Of a stretch of DNA of 5,285 bases, positions 1 through 5,243 are shown piece after piece (the stretch's first letter is position 1; each line of letters begins with the position of its first letter). This DNA is from Victivallales bacterium (GTDB lineage Bacteria; Verrucomicrobiota; Lentisphaeria; Oligosphaerales; Lenti-02), in contig JABGQJ010000559.1 in the NCBI GenBank assembly GCA_018648945.1, forward strand, positions 1 to 5,285, written 5' to 3'. The notes under the pieces are model-generated. The model saw nothing but the letters and a program-made list of their open reading frames with translations, was not told where the DNA came from and made no database searches. Both the position numbers and the translations under genes were made by a program.

Positions 1-59
1 AGAGCCGAAGGGGTGGAATGATGGAATGCCGAAGGCCCTGAACAGAGCCGAAGGAGTGG
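1..59. repeat. Degenerate short repeats with GCCGAAGG core
   Basis: A 16-base unit beginning AGAGCCGAAGG occurs at 1-16 and again at 44-59 with one mismatch (GGTGG versus AGTGG at its end). The core GCCGAAGG appears a third time at 28-35, and GGAATG occurs twice in between (15-20 and 23-28). The stretch therefore looks like the eroded end of a low-complexity repeat array entering from outside the window. One frame is open from base 2 to 115, but its content is this repetitive sequence and I do not call a gene. Function is unknown; such strings often sit between genes in PVC-type genomes, which is recall and not a search result. Confidence 0.6.
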
Positions 60-98
60 CAGAAAGGGTGGCGAGCCGGGGCTCTTGCGATTGGGTTC

Positions 99-129
99 GA
101 TTCGTCCGATCTGACTGATTCGTCCGATC
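99..129. repeat. 13-base direct repeat, period 18
   Basis: GATTCGTCCGATC is present twice without mismatch, at 99-111 and 117-129, separated by TGACT. This is a two-copy tandem unit of period 18. It lies in the non-coding DNA downstream of the DUF4838 gene. Just to the left, GAGCC-GG-GGCTC at 73-84 is a small inverted repeat with no convincing T-run on either side, so I do not call it a terminator. Confidence 0.7.
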
Positions 130-201
130 CCCCCACCTCCCCCCTTTTCCTGTTCCCTCTCTTTCCTTCGTGCGCTTCGTGCCTTCGTGGTGAGTCCTGT
201 C
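128..201. repeat. Polypyrimidine tract and CTTCGTG triplicate
   Basis: Positions 128-169 on the plus strand are almost all C and T, with runs of C broken by single other bases. This leads directly into three copies of CTTCGTG at 166-172, 175-181 and 183-189, spaced 9 and 8 bases apart. Read on the minus strand, this is the sequence just after the stop codon of the DUF4838 gene and appears as CACGAAG repeats followed by a purine-rich tract. No hairpin with a T-tract, hence no intrinsic terminator, is evident immediately after that stop. The block may be a mobile or slippage-generated intergenic repeat; its role is unknown. Confidence 0.6.
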
Positions 202-2748
202 TTATTCGAACACCAGGTCACCAAAGGCGGCAAGGGAATGGAAGCTGCGCTCTTCCAGATTGGGGGACCACATGTAGAGCTCGGGATCACCACGGTGCGC
301 GTTCTGTACGAAGCGCTCGCGCCCGAGATTCATCTTCCAGATGCTGCCCTTGCTCGGGGCCGATACGCCCAGGCTCTCGAAGGGGATCACGACCTCCACA
401 GACCAGCGCTTGGCCTGCGTGTCGATGATGCCCTTGCTGGTCCACTTGCCGTTCCAGTCGCGATCGCTCTTGTTGTAGAGGGGGTGGATCGGATCCTGGT
501 GCAGACCGAAGGCGGCGTCGTACTTGGAGTCGGGGATGGCGCTGCAGATGAGATGGTAGTATTGGCGTAGATCACCTACCGGGTCCAGGAAGATCTCGAG
601 TGAGTCCTGCGTGTAGACCTTGCCGTCGCGGCCATGGTTCTTCCACCAGTCGGAGGCAAGCCGGTCGATCAAGGGCTCGTCGCAGACGATGCCGAGGTAG
701 AGGTCCTTGTCGTCGTAGACCATGCGGACTTGGGTCTTCACAGTCACCTTGCCCATGCCGATCTCGCCGAGACTGTCGGCCTGGGTGGTCTGCCAGACGG
801 CTTCATCAAGTCGTCCGTCAGCCTTGATTGGCGCGGTCGCGCGGGTGATGCGGAGCTTGCGGGTGCTCACGCCGGGCAGGACGCGTTTCTCCCTCAACAG
901 ATCCACGTCCCAGAAGAATGGCGAGGAGAGAGTGCCCGTCATCCGTCCGCCAACCAGGGCCCCCTTCACTCCCTGCCGCGCAAACATGGCGGGGAAGCCA
1001 TCGATCTCTGCCAGTTTCCCCCCCACCTCGAAGAACGACCGGACCCGGGCATCACGCTGTTTGATGGCATCGGCCAGGGCATCGAAGCTGTTCCAGTTGG
1101 GACGGAGCTGGTAGGCCCGGTAGAGATGGAAGACCGTGGCAACATCGCTCACACACTGGAAGTTGCGCTCCACAAGGCCCAGGCGTTTGCTGACGACCCC
1201 TTCGGGCTCAAGTTCTTTGGCGCGGGCCAGGTAGCCCCCCAGCGCCTTAAGCAGCGTCGGCGGGAAGAAGTAGGTGTAGTGGTCTTCGGGTCTCCGGGCC
1301 AGTCCAACCGACTTCGCACCAGGCAACTGGTCGCCCCAACGCCCGATCCCGCCGTAGAGCTTGAGGCGGTCGTGGAGCGCGGCATAGAAGGCCCGCATGG
1401 GTACGTACGCGTCGCCGAAGGCACTGCGGTAGTAGTCATCCAATTCCGCCTCCCAGTCGCAGTCGGGGTCGTCGACCAGACGGTTCCAGATGTAGTAGAC
1501 CGGCCCTTCCAGCCCCCAGCTTTCGCCATTGCCACAGACGTAGATGGCCTTGATGCTGTTGTCGCGGAAGAAGCGAATCTGGCGCGCGGCCATCTCCGGG
1601 GTGGTCTTCGGGCCGAAGCCGATGGTGTGGTAGTAGCCCCAGTTGTAGGTGTAGACCATGAAGGCGTCGGCCTTCTTCTGCCATGCCGCCATGTTCGTGG
1701 GGGTGTAGCTGCACAGCTCGATGATGACGTTCTTGCCGAAGCGCTCGATGGTCTGCGGCGGCTCGGCGGTGATGGAGTAGGCGATGATGATCACCTTGGC
1801 CTCCGGGCGCTCCTTGGCGAGGCGCTTGGCGAGCTTGTCGTGGACAATCCAGAGCTTCTCGCCAACGTCCGGATGGATGGCCTGGCACGGGGCGCATTCG
1901 CAAGGGATGTAGCCGTCGGTCTGGGCGAGTTCGACGGCCTCGAAGCCCTCGTCCAGCTTCTTGAGCATTTCCTTGTAGAGCAGTTCCTGCACCGCTTGAT
2001 TGCTGATGCAGAGGTGGTTCTGGGAGCTGTTGCGGGTGCCGCTGATCAGGGCGAAATACGTCGGGTTCGTCTTGCCGTAGGTGTCCTTGGGGACGGCGCT
2101 GTAGTAGGAGTGTCCGCCGTAGGTGGCGAAGGGAATGCTCGCCTTGAAGTGGGTGTTCAGATTGTAGCCCTCGCCCTGGCGGAAGGACGAGTTGGCAATC
2201 CACGGGAAGGTCGGTTCCCAGCGCAGGTCCAGGTCGGCGGGGAAGTTGGGCGTCTCATTCCTGGGGACATGCGTTCCGAGTCCCTTGCGGTTGGGCCAGA
2301 GCCAGCGGGCGCCCAGGTACTCGCGCAGGAAAATCTGGACCGCCCGCCGGCTGGCGGGGACGGTCCAGTAGGGGCGGGGTGTCTTGGTCGGGCGGACAAG
2401 ATCGTTGCCTGCCAGGAACAGATTGCCGTCGATGGCCTTGAGCACGCAGCTCTGCCCCTTGAGCTTGTCGATTCCCAGTCCGGCTTTCTCGGCGGCTTGG
2501 GTCAAGCCGATGAACACCTTGGGGCCGGCGGGGGCGGCAGTCTCCTCCAGAATGGGCAGTTTCGCATCCGATGCCCGCTGCACGATCCGCACGAACACGC
2601 GCGCGGCCTCCATTGCCAACTGCGGTTTCCCGTCGGGCACCACGACCGCATAGACCGGCTCCCCATTCTCTACAAGGTCGAGCTGCTCGGCAGCCAGACA
2701 GGATCCGGCGGCCAAGATCAAGAGCGCGGTAAGGATGTTCCGTTGCAT
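202..2748 (-). CDS. Exported DUF4838 protein with CBM9-like C-terminal domain
   Basis: An 848-residue exported protein from the ATG at 2748 to the TAA at 202-204. The frame stays open to an ATG at 2853, but the inner start is preferred because it is followed at once by a signal peptide (MQRN, then hydrophobic residues 5-16) and has a weak GGTGG ribosome site 9 bases upstream. A-G-S-Cys17 could be a lipobox; cleavage near Ala19-Ala20 by signal peptidase I is the alternative. Residues about 33-90 resemble the small N-terminal domain of alpha-glucuronidase-like enzymes. Residues about 140-450 match the DUF4838 family, with the REYLGARWLWP segment at 142-152, a CxCxxC cluster (Cys283, 285, 288) and the WGLEGPVYYIWNRL region near 411-424. 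Residues about 631-848 look like a CBM9-type sugar-binding domain: ADGRLDEAVW at 643-652, DSLEIFLDP at 715-723 and an N-x-x-R motif near 807-810. DUF4838 proteins are thought to act on glycans but I know of no assigned reaction, so a hydrolase role is inference. It lies 150 bases downstream of the pseudopilin gene on the same strand. Confidence 0.88.
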   Translation of the reverse strand: MQRNILTALLILAAGSCLAAEQLDLVENGEPVYAVVVPDGKPQLAMEAARVFVRIVQRASDAKLPILEETAAPAGPKVFIGLTQAAEKAGLGIDKLKGQSCVLKAIDGNLFLAGNDLVRPTKTPRPYWTVPASRRAVQIFLREYLGARWLWPNRKGLGTHVPRNETPNFPADLDLRWEPTFPWIANSSFRQGEGYNLNTHFKASIPFATYGGHSYYSAVPKDTYGKTNPTYFALISGTRNSSQNHLCISNQAVQELLYKEMLKKLDEGFEAVELAQTDGYIPCECAPCQAIHPDVGEKLWIVHDKLAKRLAKERPEAKVIIIAYSITAEPPQTIERFGKNVIIELCSYTPTNMAAWQKKADAFMVYTYNWGYYHTIGFGPKTTPEMAARQIRFFRDNSIKAIYVCGNGESWGLEGPVYYIWNRLVDDPDCDWEAELDDYYRSAFGDAYVPMRAFYAALHDRLKLYGGIGRWGDQLPGAKSVGLARRPEDHYTYFFPPTLLKALGGYLARAKELEPEGVVSKRLGLVERNFQCVSDVATVFHLYRAYQLRPNWNSFDALADAIKQRDARVRSFFEVGGKLAEIDGFPAMFARQGVKGALVGGRMTGTLSSPFFWDVDLLREKRVLPGVSTRKLRITRATAPIKADGRLDEAVWQTTQADSLGEIGMGKVTVKTQVRMVYDDKDLYLGIVCDEPLIDRLASDWWKNHGRDGKVYTQDSLEIFLDPVGDLRQYYHLICSAIPDSKYDAAFGLHQDPIHPLYNKSDRDWNGKWTSKGIIDTQAKRWSVEVVIPFESLGVSAPSKGSIWKMNLGRERFVQNAHRGDPELYMWSPNLEERSFHSLAAFGDLVFE

Positions 2749-2898
2749 GCTGCCGTTCCACCAGTTCTGGAGGTTGATTGGTCGCGCTGCGGCGACCATT
2801 GGGGATTTCCGCTCACCGGCAAGTGTAGCCGCTGGCTGGGGTGAGTCAACCACCCGCCGAGCGCCTATACAGAAGCCCTCCCGATGAACTCAAGGCCC
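2749..2898 (-). other. Spacer between pseudopilin and DUF4838 genes
   Basis: This 150-base gap separates two genes transcribed in the same direction. No strong terminator is seen after the pseudopilin stop: GGGTG-N7-CACCC at 2839-2855 is only a five-pair stem and lacks a T-tract on the minus strand. A cleaner hairpin lies nearer the DUF4838 start (2779-2798). Co-transcription is therefore possible but not shown, and a separate promoter for the DUF4838 gene cannot be excluded. The upstream DUF4838 frame extends through this gap to 2853, but the peptide it would add looks unlike coding sequence preceding a signal peptide. Confidence 0.5.
2779..2798 (-). promoter_or_regulatory. Hairpin in the leader of the DUF4838 gene
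   Basis: TGGTCGC at 2779-2785 and GCGACCA at 2792-2798 form a perfect seven-pair stem with a six-base loop, ending 30 bases before the preferred DUF4838 start codon. There is no T-run after it on either strand, so it is not a classic terminator. It could be an operator dyad or an mRNA leader hairpin that affects stability or translation. If translation really began at 2853, it would instead be coding sequence. Confidence 0.35.
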
Positions 2899-3573
2899 TC
2901 AATCTAGATGCGGTTGCTCCTGCTGCAGGCAATCCGGCCTGCGAGACGCTCCGGGGGATTGCCAGTAGTACCACTCATCGGTGTTGCCCTGGAAGTAGGC
3001 ACGCCTGTGTTCCTCCACATGGCCGTCCAGGTAGTGCATGGTCGCCATGCCGCCCATGCCGTAGTGTCGCGCATAGGGGTAGCGCCAACCCCAAGAGTGG
3101 TTGCCTACGGATCCACTCCAGTTGCCGCCTTGGACGTCGGTCAGGCCACCGATTTCGCTTGGGGTGGGAAGGGAGGCCATGCTTCTGTCCCCCAGGCGAT
3201 TGTTCATGCCGTAGTCGCGCCCTGGCATGATCCCGCTCGTAGTTGCTCCTGCCGGATCCGCGGCGATCGGCGAACTGGAACTGGCCGGACACTTGTAGAC
3301 GGCCCAGGATTCGCCGTAGGGGTAGAGCAGGTAGACGTAGCAGCGGCCGCCGTTGCAGATGCTCGGCCAGGTCCGGCCATCGCTGTCATTCACATACATG
3401 GCGACGCCGTGGCCTAGCTGTTTGAGGTTGCTGGTGCAGCCCACCTGCCGTGCTAGTGCGCGGACGGGCTGTAGAGCGGGGAGCAATATGGCGGCCAGGA
3501 TCGCGAGGGTCGCGACGACAACCAAGAGCTCGGTCAGGGTGAAGAGGACGGTGCGGCTTCGCGGTCGCTTCAT
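2899..3573 (-). CDS. Pseudopilin-like protein with prepilin-type N-terminus
   Basis: A 224-residue protein from the ATG at 3573 to the TGA at 2899-2901. The frame opens further upstream (3660), but this start has AGGGA eight bases before it and puts a short basic leader (MKRPRSRT) directly ahead of the class III signal. The mature end would be Phe11-Thr-Leu-Thr-Glu15, with Glu at the conserved +5 position, then a hydrophobic helix to about residue 34 ending LLPAL. Next comes the C-T-S-N-L-K-Q-L motif (46-53) and a Y-x-N-D-x-D-G stretch (60-66), as in the pseudopilin family abundant in Lentisphaerota, Planctomycetota and Armatimonadota. A YGMN motif (121-124) and a C-terminal L-D-G-H-V (182-186) are also family hallmarks. 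Two oddities: the residue before the cleavage site is Leu10 instead of the usual Gly, and the nearest upstream His (170) gives H-X12-DG, not H-X9-DG. The protein is predicted to be processed by a prepilin peptidase and to sit in the inner membrane or a pseudopilus. Its actual role is unknown; neighbours suggest a link to polysaccharide use. Confidence 0.88.
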   Translation of the reverse strand: MKRPRSRTVLFTLTELLVVVATLAILAAILLPALQPVRALARQVGCTSNLKQLGHGVAMYVNDSDGRTWPSICNGGRCYVYLLYPYGESWAVYKCPASSSSPIAADPAGATTSGIMPGRDYGMNNRLGDRSMASLPTPSEIGGLTDVQGGNWSGSVGNHSWGWRYPYARHYGMGGMATMHYLDGHVEEHRRAYFQGNTDEWYYWQSPGASRRPDCLQQEQPHLD

Positions 3574-3779
3574 TGCACTCGTCCCTAGCTGCTTCGGAGT
3601 GGTCATCCCATCAACCAATGTGCCATGGCGAGAGGATAGTGCGGTCTCGTCGATCTGCAAGATCGGGAGGATCTACCGGCGGATTGCGATCTGATCTCAG
3701 CCAGTCTGCTTCCCCCCCCCCGCCCGGTCGACGGTCGCCCTGTGCGGGATCACACCCGAAATCCGCTAGAGGAAGTTCA

Positions 3780-3799
3780 CAGACAGCCTCAGATGTCTG
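3780..3799. repeat. Inverted repeat CAGACA-N8-TGTCTG
   Basis: CAGACA at 3780-3785 is perfectly mirrored by TGTCTG at 3794-3799 across eight bases. It abuts, and shares one base with, the longer hairpin at 3799-3831. By itself six pairs could be chance; its position beside two other dyads in a divergent promoter region makes an operator or a structured leader plausible. Confidence 0.4.
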
Positions 3800-3831
3800 C
3801 CACGTTCCGGAGCGAGTGTCCGGTGCGTGGC
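3799..3831 (+). promoter_or_regulatory. Long imperfect hairpin in divergent region
   Basis: GCCACG at 3799-3804 pairs with CGTGGC at 3826-3831, and CCGGA at 3807-3811 pairs with TCCGG at 3819-3823, giving eleven Watson-Crick pairs. The two stems are split only by a two-by-two internal position (T·G wobble and T/T mismatch), and the loop is seven bases. The wobble is a U·G pair only in a plus-strand RNA, so if this is an RNA element it more likely belongs to the lyase leader. No T-tract follows on either strand, so it is not an ordinary terminator. I do not recognise it as a known riboswitch. Confidence 0.5.
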
Positions 3832-3853
3832 TCGCAAGATCGTCTCCATTCCG

Positions 3854-3881
3854 CCTGCCGGTTTGGACGGCCTGCGGCAGG
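3854..3881. promoter_or_regulatory. Dyad CCTGCCG-N14-CGGCAGG, candidate operator
   Basis: CCTGCCG at 3854-3860 and CGGCAGG at 3875-3881 are perfect seven-base inverted half-sites. Their centres are 21 bases apart, two turns of DNA, so a dimeric regulator could contact both on one face. The dyad covers the weak -35 candidate of the lyase gene (TTGGAC at 3863-3868) and ends five bases before its -10 candidate, where a repressor would block transcription. A specific binding protein is not identifiable from this window. Confidence 0.4.
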
Positions 3882-3932
3882 AGCCCTATTCTAGTACGCT
3901 AGGTGTTGATACACGGTACTGGGGTCCCCACC

Positions 3933-5243
3933 ATGGAGCGCAATGTGCGCAGGAACTGGCTGTTCGCTCAGGCTGTGTGTCTTGCCATCGTCCTGCTTGC
4001 TGGGGGATGTGCGCACATGCCGCCCGAGGAACGCTCTGCCCGGAGTGTCGTCGAGAAGACGCAGAAGGTCGAGCGCCCTACGGCACGGGCGCCGCGCGTT
4101 CTGGTCGGCTCGGAGGAGCTGGCGCGCCTGCGCCGGAATGCTGCCACCCAGGAAGAGCCCTTTGCATCGGCCTGGCAGAAGGTGCTGGCGGCTGCCGAGG
4201 AGGCGATGACAGCCGCGACGGAGGTGTACGACGGGGCTGACTCGGTCAAACTGCGCTTCGCGGGGATCGAGACGATGGGGAGGGTCCGGGATCTCTGTCT
4301 GGCGCACCATGTGGCGGGGGAGGAGCGGTATGCCGCCAAGGCACGGGAGCTGTTCATGGCTTGGGCACAACACAGCCCCGTTCCGGGCAGTCGGCTGAGT
4401 CGGGAAGCCTACGCTGGCCAGTCCCATGGGGGCACGATTGCCGGGCTGGGGCTGAATGTTGGCCTGCTGGCCATGGATGCGGCCCACGCCTACTCGTTGG
4501 TGTGGGAACACCTGACCCCGCGCGAGCGGGGGACAACCGAACGCTGGCTGCGCTTCCTTGCAGTCCTCATTCGGGATGGACACGAGGCGTGGACCGAGAA
4601 CGACTACTACGGCAAGCAGGACTTCAACAACCACCTGAGCGGGCACAACATGGGGTTGGCTGCCATCGGCTTTGCGCTCCGCGATCAGGCGATGATCGAC
4701 TATGCTCTGGACAGTCCGGAGAACCCCCGCGACTGGAAGGAGATGCACAATGGCGCGATCCTGACCTCTGCGAAGCGGAATGCGGATCAGCTCTGGCACG
4801 GCGATCTCACCCTGACCAAGGGGGCTGCCTCCCCCGCCACCGGCGAGATCTACGACCGCTACCGGGTCGTCACCGTGCGCAAGGGGCGCGGCTGCGGCAT
4901 GCCCTACGCCTTCTTTCATCAGAAGATGCTCACCCAGACTGCCGAGATGGCCCATCAGAACGGCATCGATCTCTATGACTACACCGGGCCGTACGGTGAG
5001 AATCTCCGGCTGACCTACGAGGCCTATGCGCCCCATCTGCTCAAGCAGGAACCCGTCGCCCGCAGCGGCTACTACATCCGCAATCGCGTCTATGAGGCCC
5101 ACGTGCACATGTACGAACTGGCCAATCGACGCTACCCGGACAGCGAGCAGATCGGCAAGGTCCTTCGCACGCTCAATCGCGCCGTCCTGGACCACGAGGC
5201 CTTCGGCTGGACATCGGTGTTGTTGTATGGAGAAAACAGATGA
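3933..5243 (+). CDS. Alginate-lyase-like polysaccharide lyase, lipoprotein
   Basis: A 436-residue protein from the ATG at 3933 to the TGA at 5241-5243. A GTG at 3903 is in frame, but the ATG is preferred because it is followed directly by a signal peptide (MERNVRRN, hydrophobic core about 10-23) ending L-A-G-G-Cys26, a lipobox-like site. GGGG at 3921-3924 is a weak ribosome site eight bases away. The next residue is Ala, so in a Gram-negative envelope it would likely go to the outer membrane. Residues about 55-370 look like the alpha-helical toroid domain of the alginate lyase family (Pfam Alginate_lyase). N-N-H at 232-234 corresponds to the Asn-His active-site motif, and the GEIYDRYR segment (304-311) with Tyr325 could supply the Arg and Tyr seen in alginate lyases of family PL5. 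These role assignments are inference by motif order; spacing differs from the PL5 enzyme I recall. No C-terminal beta-sandwich of the heparinase II/III type is present. The reaction would be beta-elimination at a uronic acid; alginate, glucuronan or another polyuronate are all possible. It is divergent from the pseudopilin/DUF4838 pair. Confidence 0.85.
   Translation: MERNVRRNWLFAQAVCLAIVLLAGGCAHMPPEERSARSVVEKTQKVERPTARAPRVLVGSEELARLRRNAATQEEPFASAWQKVLAAAEEAMTAATEVYDGADSVKLRFAGIETMGRVRDLCLAHHVAGEERYAAKARELFMAWAQHSPVPGSRLSREAYAGQSHGGTIAGLGLNVGLLAMDAAHAYSLVWEHLTPRERGTTERWLRFLAVLIRDGHEAWTENDYYGKQDFNNHLSGHNMGLAAIGFALRDQAMIDYALDSPENPRDWKEMHNGAILTSAKRNADQLWHGDLTLTKGAASPATGEIYDRYRVVTVRKGRGCGMPYAFFHQKMLTQTAEMAHQNGIDLYDYTGPYGENLRLTYEAYAPHLLKQEPVARSGYYIRNRVYEAHVHMYELANRRYPDSEQIGKVLRTLNRAVLDHEAFGWTSVLLYGENR

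Larger units (their letters stand above)
3574..3932. promoter_or_regulatory. Divergent intergenic control region
   Basis: This 359-base region separates the minus-strand pseudopilin gene from the plus-strand lyase gene and should hold both promoters. I see no credible gene in it. Towards the lyase, TTGGAC at 3863-3868 and TATTCT at 3887-3892 are 18 bases apart and could form a weak sigma-70-like promoter. Towards the pseudopilin, CTGCAA at 3655-3660 and AGGATA at 3633-3638 (read as TTGCAG and TATCCT on the minus strand) are 16 apart and weaker still. The region also holds a ten-C run (3712-3721), a CGGTCG direct repeat (3725-3730 and 3732-3737) and a group of inverted repeats listed separately. 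The promoters are guesses from a consensus that may not hold in this phylum. Confidence 0.45.

Noticed and set aside
73..84. GAGCC-GG-GGCTC inverted repeat as a terminator for the DUF4838 transcript
   Set aside because: It is about 120 bases past the stop, effectively a four-pair stem with a four-base loop, and only a weak CCCTTTCT follows on the minus strand.
2..115. Plus-strand frame open from the window edge, possibly the tail of a gene
   Set aside because: It consists of the GCCGAAGG repeats and ends in the GATTCGTCCGATC repeat; open length is short and no family motif is seen. A truncated real gene cannot be fully excluded without upstream sequence.
1..189. CRISPR array
   Set aside because: Repeat units are 7 to 16 bases, of three different types, without regular unique spacers or nearby cas genes.
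1436..2203. A 255-codon minus-strand frame inside the DUF4838 gene in another phase
   Set aside because: Its translation is rich in Arg, His, Gln and Pro, typical of an out-of-frame reading of a GC-rich gene, and it overlaps the well-supported frame fully.
634..2844. A 736-codon open frame on the plus strand, opposite the DUF4838 gene
   Set aside because: It is the mirror of a real GC-rich gene whose codon bias suppresses stops on the other strand. Its product is a Gly/Ala/Val/Leu-rich string with no recognisable domain or export signal, while the minus-strand frame has clear family motifs.
3633..3660. TTGCAG-16-TATCCT as the pseudopilin promoter on the minus strand
   Set aside because: The -35 matches the consensus at only three positions, too weak to list as a separate feature; it is mentioned only in the region entry.
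3741..3766. Overlapping small hairpins around GCGGGAT and ATCCGC, suggesting a switching RNA
   Set aside because: The alternative stems are four to six pairs with a bulge, which is expected by chance in GC-rich DNA, and I see no match to a known riboswitch.
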